Below are positions 1-5,715 of a stretch of 7,677 bases of DNA, piece after piece. Both the position numbers and the translations under genes were made by a program. Location of the stretch: positions 1 through 7,677 of the forward strand of contig DNCF01000076.1 of assembly GCA_003484545.1 (NCBI GenBank), written 5' to 3'. The notes below the pieces were generated by a model. It had not been told where the DNA came from. It saw only the letters and a list, made by a program, of their open reading frames with translations, and did not search any database. The stretch's first letter is position 1. The number at the start of each line of letters is the position of its first letter. This DNA is from Massilia sp. (GTDB taxonomy: Bacteria; Pseudomonadota; Gammaproteobacteria; Burkholderiales; Burkholderiaceae_D).

Positions 1-109
1 CGATGGAACTGTACGCGGTGTCGCCGATTCCCGAACCGGCCCACGCGGCCATGCTGGCGGCGGGGCTGGGCCTGGTCGTGAATCGGCGACACCGCGTACA
101 GTTCCATCG
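1..109. repeat. Exact 30-bp inverted repeat around a 49-nt segment carrying an inverted PEP-CTERM signal
   Basis: Bases 1-30 are the exact reverse complement of bases 80-109. The 49-nt loop is 31-79, and the match stops exactly at the loop (C31 and T79 do not pair). The outer end reaches base 1, so the repeat may be longer. On the plus strand, 3-95 reads as the end of a PEP-CTERM protein: MELYAVSPIPEP, then AHAAMLAAGLGLVV, then NRRHR. On the minus strand the gene reaches the same MELYAVSPI and then enters the loop in the wrong direction. The structure is either a fold-back artefact at a contig end or a real small inversion. Confidence 0.95.
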
Positions 110-698
110 CATCGATGCGGAACAGCTGCCCGCCGACGCTCTGGTCGATGATGCTGCGCCCCTCGCCGGAAGGGTCGCCGTAGCTCAGGCGCCACGACAG
201 GGTCGTGTCGAGCCTGTCGTTGACGAACAGGTCGGGCCCGGCGCCGAACGAGGGCCCCTGGTTCGGCGCGTTATAGGTCTGGAACGAACCCTGGCTGGGA
301 AGCTCGAAGCCGGTCGGCACCTGGCGGTAGACGGCGGGCACCGTGTAATTGAACAGGAAGGCGGTGCGCTGGAAGTCGCGCGGGGTCAGGTTCCAGCCGC
401 TGTCGAACTCCCAGCCCTGCGGATTGTAGCCGCCGATCAGGTAGCTGTTCCCCGCGGGGTCGCTGACCCGCATCAGCGTGAAGGTCGGCCCGCGCTCGTC
501 GACGGCCGCATGGAAGTCGAGCGAGGTGTCGCCCGGCTGGCGGGTGTACAGATTGGCGAAGACCTGGTCGCCGGCGCCGAGCCAGCGCTCGAGCTGGCCT
601 TCGAGTACGGGGTCCAGGGGCGGGCCGCCGGTCTGCGCCGACGCCTGCGGAACGGCAAGGGCCAGCGCCAGCGCGCCGGCTGCAAGGAGCGTCTTCAT
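1..698 (-). CDS. Secreted TLDc-domain protein of PEP-CTERM type, 3' end missing and C-terminal signal inverted
   Basis: The gene starts at the ATG at 698 and stays open to the left edge, giving 232 codons without a stop. Residues 1-21 (MKTLLAAGALALALAVPQASA) are a clear signal peptide with an ASA|Q cleavage site, so the protein is exported. Residues about 65-203 look like a TLDc domain: FTLMRVSDPAGNSYLIGGYNPQ from residue 73, AFLFN at 113-117, then NQGPSFGAGPDLFVND and a closing FRIDAMELYAV at about 195-203. TLDc domains occur in PEP-CTERM proteins of exopolysaccharide-producing proteobacteria; their exact role is unknown to me. From residue 207 the reading changes to an arginine-rich sequence with no membrane helix, whereas the opposite strand (30-95) encodes a textbook PEP motif, hydrophobic segment and arginine cluster. 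I infer that the C-terminus is disrupted by an inverted segment. The gene lies behind the operon terminator, so it is probably its own transcription unit. The TLDc assignment is made by eye. Confidence 0.82.
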   Translation of the reverse strand, partial: MKTLLAAGALALALAVPQASAQTGGPPLDPVLEGQLERWLGAGDQVFANLYTRQPGDTSLDFHAAVDERGPTFTLMRVSDPAGNSYLIGGYNPQGWEFDSGWNLTPRDFQRTAFLFNYTVPAVYRQVPTGFELPSQGSFQTYNAPNQGPSFGAGPDLFVNDRLDTTLSWRLSYGDPSGEGRSIIDQSVGGQLFRIDAMELYAVSPIHDQAQPRRQHGRVGRFGNRRHRVQFH

Positions 699-709
699 GA
701 TCACCTCCT
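699..709 (-). promoter_or_regulatory. Very strong Shine-Dalgarno site of the TLDc/PEP-CTERM gene
   Basis: Directly before the ATG at 698 the minus strand reads AGGAGGTGATC. All eleven bases match the complement of the usual 16S rRNA 3' end, with AGGAGG five bases from the start codon. This fixes the start and suggests high translation. No other gene here has a comparable site. Confidence 0.9.
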
Positions 710-731
710 GACGGGGTTCACTGACCGGGTC

Positions 732-737
732 ATTGTA
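732..737 (-). promoter_or_regulatory. Possible -10 box of the TLDc/PEP-CTERM gene
   Basis: The minus strand carries TACAAT at 737-732, which would put transcription start about 25-30 bases before the start codon. I find no convincing -35 at 16-18 bases, so either an activator is needed or this is chance. The shared octamer TCAACAGT lies 24 bases further upstream. Confidence 0.3.
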
Positions 738-761
738 TGCCTGGCCGGTGGAGGGTCTCAC

Positions 762-769
762 ACTGTTGA
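762..769 (-). promoter_or_regulatory. TCAACAGT octamer, copy 1 (upstream of the TLDc/PEP-CTERM gene)
   Basis: The minus strand reads TCAACAGT here, followed by GTGAGACC, 63 bases before the start at 698. The same octamer in the same orientation occurs upstream of the nucleotidyltransferase gene and of galE. The function is unknown. Confidence 0.4.
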
Positions 770-805
770 CTTAAGGATGTTGCGCTGAACGATGGCGGGG
801 TTTTG

Positions 806-957
806 TAGGGTGGGTTCTCGAACCCACGCGGTACGGCGGCGGCATATGGCAACGCAGCGCGCAGCGCACGAACAGCTCGAACGCCAGGGCTGCTGTCCGA
901 AGCAAGCGGCGCAACGTCACTACCGGTGTACCGCGTGGGCTCAAGAGCCCACCCTAC
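806..957. repeat. Inverted pair of GTAG-type REP hairpins (BIME-like element)
   Basis: The left unit (806-834, plus strand) starts GTAGGGTGGG; the right unit (928-957) starts identically on the minus strand. Over 30 bases the two units match at 27 positions. Each holds its own perfect 8-bp hairpin: 811-818 with 821-828, and 935-942 with 945-952. Two of the three differences are paired (T-A in one stem, C-G in the other), so base pairing has been kept; the third is in the loop. A 5' GTAG followed by a hairpin is the known hallmark of REP sequences mobilised by RAYT transposases. No RAYT gene is in the window. The 93 bases between the units (835-927) show nothing I recognise. Confidence 0.8.
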
Positions 958-981
958 GGAAACCGGAACGTCGTGGTTTGG

Positions 982-1008
982 AAAAAAAACGGGCCTTGCG
1001 GCCCGTTT
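982..1008 (-). terminator. Intrinsic terminator downstream of manC
   Basis: A perfect 9-bp stem (987-995 with 1000-1008) and a TTGC loop are followed on the minus strand by an uninterrupted run of eight T (989-982). It lies 22 bases after the manC stop and closes the polysaccharide operon. The TLDc gene downstream is therefore likely transcribed separately. Confidence 0.92.
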
Positions 1009-1030
1009 CCATGCTTGCGCATGCGTGTAC

Positions 1031-2449
1031 TTACGAACGCTTGTAGATATCCTCGAAGCGGACGATGTCGTCCTCGCCGAGGTAGCTGCCCGACTGCACT
1101 TCGATGATGTGCAGCGGCAGCTTGCCCGGGTTTTCGAGGCGGTGGTTCATGCCGATCGGGATATAGGTCGATTCGTTTTCCGACAGCAGGCTGACCTTGT
1201 CGCCGCAGGTCACGCGCGCGGTGCCGGAGACCACCACCCAGTGCTCGGCACGGTGATGGTGCATCTGCAGCGACAGCTTCTCGCCCGGCTTGACCGTGAT
1301 GCGCTTGACCTGGAAGCGGTCGCCCGCGTCGATGCCCTCGTAGTGGCCCCAGGGGCGGTAGACGCGGGTGTGGTGTAGGTGCTCGGTGCGTTCCTTCGAC
1401 TTCAGGTGGTCGACCACCTGCTTGACGCGCTGGACCTGGTCCTTGTGGGCGACCAGCACCGCGTCCTGGGTCTCGACGACGACGATGTCCTCGACGCCGA
1501 CCACGGCGACGATGCGGCTTTCGGCGCGCACCAGCGAATTCTTGACGCCGTCGAGGTAGACGTCGCCGCGCTTGGCGTTGCCGTTCTCGTCGTGCTGCTG
1601 CACTTCCCACAGCGCCGACCAGGAACCGACGTCGCTCCAGCCGATGTCGGCCGGCACCACGACCGCGTCCTGGGTGTGCTCCATGACCGCGTAGTCGATC
1701 GAGTCCGACGGGCAGGCCGAGAAGGCCGTTTCGTCGAGGCGGCAGAAATCGAGGTCGCGGTAGCCGGTGTGGACCGCCTTGTCGGCGGCGGCGGCGATTT
1801 CCGGAGCAAACTTGCCCAGTTCAGCGAGATAACGCTCGGCGGCGAACATGAACATGCCGCTGTTCCAGTAATAGCCGCCGTCGGCGAGGAAGGCCTGGGC
1901 GGTTGCCAGGTCCGGCTTCTCGACGAAGCGCTCGACCTGGTAGCAATCGTCGCAGGCCGCCAGCGCCGCGCCGCGGCGGATGTAGCCGTAGCCGGTCTCC
2001 GGCGACTTCGGCACGATGCCGAAGGTCGCCAGGCCGCCGCCCTTCACCATCTCGGCGGCGCGCAGCACCGCCTCCTTGAAGGCTTCGCGGTTCTCGATCA
2101 CGTGGTCGGCCGGCAGCACCAGCATGACCGCTTCCGGATCGATGGACTTGAGGTAATGCGCCGCCGCGGCGACGGCGGGCGCGGTGTTGCGCCCGACCGG
2201 CTCGAGCAGGATCCCCAGGGGCGTGATGCCGGCGGCGCGCAGCTGCTCGGCCACCATGAAGCGGTGGTCGTTGCCGCAGACGACGAGCGGCGCCATCAGG
2301 CCAGGCAGGCCGGAAACACGCAGGGCGGTTTCCTGCAGCATGGTCTTGTCGGCCACCAGCGGCAGCAGCTGCTTGGGCAGCACCGCACGCGAGAGTGGCC
2401 ACAGGCGGGTACCGGCACCGCCGGAGAGGATCACTGGGTAAATCTTCAT
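1031..2449 (-). CDS. manC: Mannose-1-phosphate guanylyltransferase / mannose-6-phosphate isomerase
   Basis: This bifunctional cytoplasmic enzyme (ManC/CpsB/AlgA family) would isomerise fructose-6-phosphate to mannose-6-phosphate and join mannose-1-phosphate to GTP, giving GDP-mannose. At 472 residues it has normal family length. The N-terminal nucleotidyltransferase domain shows GGAGTRLWPLSR at 10-21 with KQ at 26-27, EPVGRNTAPA at 83-92, FVEKPD at 175-180 and NSGMF at 196-200. The C-terminal cupin isomerase domain shows RPWGHYEGI at 365-373, the metal-site motif QMHHHRAEHWVVVSGTA at 395-411 and PIGMNHRLENPG at 431-442. No motif is broken. Its ATG overlaps the TGA of the preceding gene as ATGA, so translation is probably coupled; a GAGAAAG before the ATG is a modest ribosome site. 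Phosphomannomutase, the enzyme for the step between the two activities, is not in the window. It is the last gene before the terminator. Confidence 0.97.
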   Translation of the reverse strand: MKIYPVILSGGAGTRLWPLSRAVLPKQLLPLVADKTMLQETALRVSGLPGLMAPLVVCGNDHRFMVAEQLRAAGITPLGILLEPVGRNTAPAVAAAAHYLKSIDPEAVMLVLPADHVIENREAFKEAVLRAAEMVKGGGLATFGIVPKSPETGYGYIRRGAALAACDDCYQVERFVEKPDLATAQAFLADGGYYWNSGMFMFAAERYLAELGKFAPEIAAAADKAVHTGYRDLDFCRLDETAFSACPSDSIDYAVMEHTQDAVVVPADIGWSDVGSWSALWEVQQHDENGNAKRGDVYLDGVKNSLVRAESRIVAVVGVEDIVVVETQDAVLVAHKDQVQRVKQVVDHLKSKERTEHLHHTRVYRPWGHYEGIDAGDRFQVKRITVKPGEKLSLQMHHHRAEHWVVVSGTARVTCGDKVSLLSENESTYIPIGMNHRLENPGKLPLHIIEVQSGSYLGEDDIVRFEDIYKRS

Positions 2450-3615
2450 GCGTTCGCTTTCTCTAGATTATTACTTTTCTGACTTGCGATTTCTTTACGG
2501 CTGCTGCGGCGACGGTCGCGTGCATTCAGCCATTCTTCGGAACTGTATTCGGAAGCGTGCTTCATCTCCCCTGCGCGGTCGACACTGTATTCCTTGAAAA
2601 CTATCATTTCATGCAATGTTACATCATGCAACACACGAGTATATTCAAACAATACGCTGCGCACGATCTCCGCGCCTTCGCAGATGTGGCTGCCGTGCCC
2701 GATCCAGGTCGGGCCGACGATATGGGCGCCGGCTTCGATGCGTACGCCGGAGCCGATGTAGACCGGGCCTTCGATCCTGGTGCCGCCGCTCCAGTCGATG
2801 CTGGTGTTCAGCCCCACCCACAGGCCCGGCTCGATCTGGGTGCCCGGCACGTCCATGTGGTTGACCTCGCCCGTGAGCACGGTCTGCAGCACTTCCCAGT
2901 AGTCGGACATGGTGCCGATGTCGAGCCAGTTGAACGGGCGGCGCTGGGCATAGAACGGCAGGCCGCGCTCGGCCAGCAGCGGGAACAGCTCGGAGCCGAT
3001 ATCGAACGGCACGCCGGCCGGAATCAGGTCGATCACTTCCGGCTCGAAGATGTAGATGCCGGTGCTGATGTAGTTCGACAGCGCCTCTTCCTGGCTCGGT
3101 TTTTCCTGGAACTGGGTGATGCGGCCTTCCTCGTCGGACACGACCACGCCATACGACGACACCTTGTCCCACGGGACTTCCTTGGTGATGACCGACGCCA
3201 TCGCGCCCTTCCTGCGGTGCTCGAGCAACGCGGCCTTCAGGTCGAGGTCGATCAGCGCGTCGCCGCACAGCACGATCGTGGTGTCGTCGAAAAAGCCGCC
3301 GAACTCCTGGATCTTCTTCATGCCGCCGGCCGAACCGATCGGCTCGGGCACGACGGTGCCGTCGTCCCGCAGGTAACCCTCGAAGGAATAGCCGATCTGG
3401 ACGCCGAACTGCTCGCCCTCGCCGAAATACTCTTCGATTTTTTCGTGCAGCCAGCTGACGTTGACCATGATTTCCGTGATCCCGTGCTTCTTTAGGTGTT
3501 CGACCAGATAAGCCATCACTGGTTTGCCGAGAAGTGGAATCATCGGTTTCGGAAGGTCGTACGTGAGCGGGCGAACGCGCGTGCCCTTGCCTGCCGCGAG
3601 AATCATTGCTTTCAT
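2446..3615 (-). CDS. NDP-sugar synthase-type nucleotidyltransferase with left-handed beta-helix C-terminus
   Basis: This 389-residue cytoplasmic enzyme would activate a sugar-1-phosphate with an NTP. The Rossmann-like catalytic domain shows LAAGKGTRVRPLT at 6-18, LPKPMIPLLGKP at 21-32, GSAGG at 94-98, CGDALIDLD at 117-125, QFQEKP at 168-173, STGIYIF at 184-190 and LDIGT at 231-235. Residues about 256-335 hold hexapeptide-like repeats (IEGPVYIGSGVRIEAGAHIV and on), as in GDP-mannose pyrophosphorylases and related synthases. Base and substrate cannot be decided by eye: GDP-mannose is possible but would duplicate ManC, and a dTDP- or UDP-sugar is equally open. A GAGGA seven bases before the ATG supports the start. 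The last 20-24 residues are a polar tail outside the fold. The 5' end and the last roughly 70 codons use visibly more A/T than the middle. The stop overlaps manC by four bases. Confidence 0.9.
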   Translation of the reverse strand: MKAMILAAGKGTRVRPLTYDLPKPMIPLLGKPVMAYLVEHLKKHGITEIMVNVSWLHEKIEEYFGEGEQFGVQIGYSFEGYLRDDGTVVPEPIGSAGGMKKIQEFGGFFDDTTIVLCGDALIDLDLKAALLEHRRKGAMASVITKEVPWDKVSSYGVVVSDEEGRITQFQEKPSQEEALSNYISTGIYIFEPEVIDLIPAGVPFDIGSELFPLLAERGLPFYAQRRPFNWLDIGTMSDYWEVLQTVLTGEVNHMDVPGTQIEPGLWVGLNTSIDWSGGTRIEGPVYIGSGVRIEAGAHIVGPTWIGHGSHICEGAEIVRSVLFEYTRVLHDVTLHEMIVFKEYSVDRAGEMKHASEYSSEEWLNARDRRRSSRKEIASQKSNNLEKANA

Positions 3616-3734
3616 TGAACCGTCCTCATTGTGTGTACTGTTGAGCTGGAGAGCTGTAAAACTTTGTCTGTTTTTTTCTTGCGTTTTGTAGCCCGTTGCC
3701 GTGTTCGTTCAAATTGCCTGAGCCGTGCGCCGGC
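3616..3734 (-). promoter_or_regulatory. galE to nucleotidyltransferase spacer with A-rich stretch and weak promoter candidate
   Basis: This 119-nt gap interrupts an otherwise tight operon. On the minus strand TTGAAC (3712-3707) and TACAAA (3690-3685) stand 16 bases apart, each matching four of six consensus bases, followed by an A-rich run (3677-3671). This could be an internal promoter for the nucleotidyltransferase-manC pair. A TCAACAGT octamer and the GAGGA ribosome site follow. I see no terminator for galE here. Confidence 0.3.
3637..3644 (-). promoter_or_regulatory. TCAACAGT octamer, copy 2 (upstream of the nucleotidyltransferase gene)
   Basis: The minus strand reads TCAACAGTACACACA, with 21 bases between the octamer and the ATG at 3615. 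It has the same orientation as the copies upstream of galE and of the TLDc gene. Confidence 0.4.
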
Positions 3735-4739
3735 TTACGCCTGGCCGCGCGCGGTCTGGTAGCGCCAAGTGTCGGCGCACATCTGGGCGACGTCGCGCGT
3801 GGCGACCCAGCCCAGTTCCTCGCGCGCACGCGCCGGGTCGGCATAGCACTTGGCGATGTCGCCCGGACGGCGGTCCACGATCTGGTAGGGGATCGGACGG
3901 CCGCTGGCCTGCTCGAAGGCGCGCACCATTTCCAGCACGCTGTTGCCGCGGCCGGTGCCGAGGTTGTAGGTCAGCAGGCCCGGTCCTTGCGCCAGCTTTT
4001 CCAGGGTCTTGACGTGGCCGATCGACAGGTCGACCACGTGGATGTAGTCGCGCATGCCGGTGCCGTCCGGGGTCGGGTAGTCGCCGCCGAACACCGACAG
4101 CTTCTCGCGCTGGCCGGTGGCGACCTGGGCGATGTAGGGCACCAGGTTGTTCGGGATGCCCGACGGTTCTTCGCCGATCAGGCCGCTTTCGTGGGCGCCG
4201 ACCGGATTGAAATAGCGCAGCAGCGCGATGCGCCAGTCCGGCTCGGCCTTGAACAGGTCGCGCAGGATGTCTTCGATCATCAGCTTGCTGCGGCCGTAGG
4301 GATTGGTGGCCGACAGCGGGAAGTCCTCCAGGATCGGCACCGAGGCCGGATCGCCGTAGACCGTCGCCGACGAGGAGAACACCAGCGTCTTGACCCCGAA
4401 CTTGGCCATGGTCTCGAACAGCACTACGCTGCCGGAGACGTTGTTGTCGTAATAGCGCAGCGGCTGGGCCACCGATTCGCCGACCGCCTTCAGGCCGGCG
4501 AAGTGGACGACCGCGTCCACCTTGTGCTTGGCAAAAGCCGCTTCCATGGCCGCGCGGTCGCGGATGTCGGCTTCGATCAGCTCGAAGGGCTTGCCGGTGA
4601 TTTTCTGCACGCGCTCCTGCACCGAGCGCTGGGCATTCGAGAGATTGTCGACCACGACCACGTCGTACCCGGCATTTTGCAACTCGACGACGGTGTGGGA
4701 ACCGATATAGCCCACGCCGCCCGTAACCAGAATCTTCAT
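3735..4739 (-). CDS. galE: UDP-glucose 4-epimerase
   Basis: GalE interconverts UDP-glucose and UDP-galactose with bound NAD, supplying UDP-Gal for polymer synthesis. It is an SDR-family cytoplasmic enzyme and follows the E. coli protein almost end to end. Numbered from the ATG at 4739 it has 334 residues: the NAD motif GGVGYIG at 7-13, FAGLKAVGES at 80-89, YYDNN at 96-100, SSSATVYG at 122-129 with the catalytic Ser, NPYGRSK at 146-152 with the Tyr-x-x-x-Lys pair, LRYFNPVGAH, and GMRDYIHVVDL. I chose the ATG at 4739 because it aligns with the E. coli N-terminus and has GAGAG eight bases upstream. A GTG at 4748 would add only three residues (MTT) and has a poorer site. The gene is separated from neighbours by 226 and 119 nt, so it may have its own control. 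Nothing in it looks broken. Confidence 0.97.
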   Translation of the reverse strand: MKILVTGGVGYIGSHTVVELQNAGYDVVVVDNLSNAQRSVQERVQKITGKPFELIEADIRDRAAMEAAFAKHKVDAVVHFAGLKAVGESVAQPLRYYDNNVSGSVVLFETMAKFGVKTLVFSSSATVYGDPASVPILEDFPLSATNPYGRSKLMIEDILRDLFKAEPDWRIALLRYFNPVGAHESGLIGEEPSGIPNNLVPYIAQVATGQREKLSVFGGDYPTPDGTGMRDYIHVVDLSIGHVKTLEKLAQGPGLLTYNLGTGRGNSVLEMVRAFEQASGRPIPYQIVDRRPGDIAKCYADPARAREELGWVATRDVAQMCADTWRYQTARGQA

Positions 4740-4755
4740 TGTCGTCACTCTCTAT

Positions 4756-4763
4756 ACTGTTGA
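4756..4763 (-). promoter_or_regulatory. TCAACAGT octamer, copy 3 (upstream of galE)
   Basis: The minus strand reads TCAACAGTATAGAGAG, with 16 bases between the octamer and the ATG at 4739. A similar ACTACAGT (6855-6848) also lies exactly 16 bases before the wecB ATG. Confidence 0.4.
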
Positions 4764-4874
4764 TGCGCGCCTGTGTCGGCGCTCCAAGGACGGCCCTGCG
4801 CCGTCCCCCCTCGTGTCTTTCGCGGCATTCTGCGGCCACACTTCCCTATGTTTTTTCGGCTCTTCTCTCAAGAG
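4764..4874 (-). promoter_or_regulatory. Probable galE leader with two small hairpins
   Basis: In the spacer before galE there is a perfect 7-bp hairpin (4788-4794 with 4800-4806, loop CCTGC) and a 5-bp G/C hairpin (4767-4771 with 4778-4782). Neither is followed by a T run on either strand, so they are not intrinsic terminators. The T6 run at 4850-4855 precedes no plus-strand hairpin that could use it. I find no riboswitch class that fits and no clear promoter. Confidence 0.35.
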
Positions 4875-4963
4875 TGCCTGGCAAGCCCTCGCGGCGCATC
4901 GTCAAGACGGTACGCCGCTACGGCGAGGCGTCTGCAACGCCGCCACGAGGGCTTTGTCAGGCA
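4875..4963. repeat. Long imperfect stem-loop directly after the WecG-family gene
   Basis: Arms 4875-4896 and 4941-4963 pair over about 22 bp with one mismatch (4892/4945), one bulged T (4955) and one G-T wobble (4881/4957). The 44-nt interior holds a second small hairpin, CGCCG (4913-4917) with CGGCG (4921-4925). The structure starts two bases after the TAG of the WecG-family gene. No T run follows, so it is not a classical terminator. It could stabilise the upstream mRNA end, cause partial termination, or be a small mobile repeat. Confidence 0.7.
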
Positions 4964-4965
4964 CG

Positions 4966-5709
4966 CTAGGTCTTCCGTCCCGCAGCTTCCTTGATGAACA
5001 GCCAGATGAAGGCCATGTCGTCGATGAAGTAGCGGCGGAACATGCGGCGCGGCTCCTGCAGGAAGCGGTAGAACCACTCCAGGCCCGCGCGCTGCATCCA
5101 GCGCGGCGCACGCCGTACCCGCCCGATCGCCACGTCGAAGGTGCCGCCGACACCCATGGCGAACGGAATTTTCATCTCGGCCTGCCAGCGGCCCAGGAAC
5201 TGTTCCTTTTTCGGCGAACTGATCGCCACGAACAGCAGGTCGGCGCCGCTGGCGCGCACCTGCTCGGCGACCTGGGCTTCCTCGCTGGCCTTCCAGTAGC
5301 CGTCGCGCCAGCCGGCGATCGCCAGCTGCGGATAGCGCCGGCTGTAGGTAGCGGCGACCAGCGCCACCACGTCCGCGCGCGCACCCAGCAGGAACACGCG
5401 CCAGCCCTTCTCGCCGGCGCGGCGCATCAGGGCCTCGAACAAATCGATGCCGGCGACGCGCTCCTTCAGGGGCTTGCCCAGCAGGCGCGAGGCCCACACC
5501 ACCGGCATGCCGTCGGCGTTGACCAGGGCGCATTCGTTGACGATGCGGCGCAGCTCGGGGTCGCGGCTGGCCTTGACCAGCTTGTCGACGTTGACCACCA
5601 CGTGCTGATGGGGCTTGCCGGAGCGGATGAATTCCTCGATGCGGACAAGGGTTTCCTCCATCGACAGATTGTCGATCCTGCAGCCCATCATGGTGATGGC
5701 ATCGTTCAT
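4966..5709 (-). CDS. WecG/TagA/CpsF-family glycosyltransferase (GT26), likely N-acetylmannosamine(uronic acid) transferase
   Basis: Enzymes of this family move ManNAc or ManNAc uronic acid from UDP onto a lipid-linked GlcNAc at the inner face of the cytoplasmic membrane; others (CpsF/GumM type) use different sugars. The 247 residues match family length. Visible signatures are VVVNVDKL at 37-44, VNADGMPVVW at 63-72 with the conserved Asp66, ERVAGIDL at 83-90, SPKKEQFLGRW at 165-175, MGVGGTFDVAIGRVRRAPRW at 185-204, and the basic, aromatic C-terminal segment about 205-240 that in TagA-type enzymes sits at the membrane. The ATG lies 6 bases after the wecB stop, so the two are almost certainly co-transcribed, which favours UDP-ManNAc or a derivative as donor. 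The ribosome site is weak (GGAT), consistent with coupling to wecB. The exact donor and acceptor cannot be read from the sequence. Confidence 0.93.
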   Translation of the reverse strand: MNDAITMMGCRIDNLSMEETLVRIEEFIRSGKPHQHVVVNVDKLVKASRDPELRRIVNECALVNADGMPVVWASRLLGKPLKERVAGIDLFEALMRRAGEKGWRVFLLGARADVVALVAATYSRRYPQLAIAGWRDGYWKASEEAQVAEQVRASGADLLFVAISSPKKEQFLGRWQAEMKIPFAMGVGGTFDVAIGRVRRAPRWMQRAGLEWFYRFLQEPRRMFRRYFIDDMAFIWLFIKEAAGRKT

Positions 5710-5715
5710 CGGAGC

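Noticed and set aside
3..788. Long plus-strand open frame that begins with a PEP-CTERM-like sequence
   Set aside because: Only its first roughly 30 codons make sense, as the inverted PEP-CTERM segment. The rest is the antisense of the TLDc gene, which has the signal peptide, ribosome site and domain.
699..1030. Sigma-54 promoter for the PEP-CTERM gene
   Set aside because: Sigma-54 control is plausible for exosortase-linked genes, but I found no TGGC-N-GC type -24/-12 element on the minus strand upstream of the start.
792..1046. Plus-strand open frame of 84 codons in the intergenic region
   Set aside because: It is made of the REP-like hairpin pair and runs through the terminator, with no ribosome site and no protein-like composition.
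1379..2482. Plus-strand open frame of 367 codons opposite manC
   Set aside because: It is an antisense frame kept open by high GC. The minus strand carries all ManC motifs.
3671..3677. Plus-strand run of seven T as a terminator
   Set aside because: No stable hairpin precedes it on the plus strand and no plus-strand gene ends there. On the minus strand it is an A run.
4740..4748. GTG at 4748 as the galE start
   Set aside because: It adds only three residues. The ATG at 4739 is better spaced from GAGAG and aligns with E. coli GalE.
3696..4763. Plus-strand open frame of 355 codons opposite galE
   Set aside because: It is antisense to a complete GalE, is rich in His/Asp/Val as expected from reversed GC-rich codons, and shows no recognisable domain.
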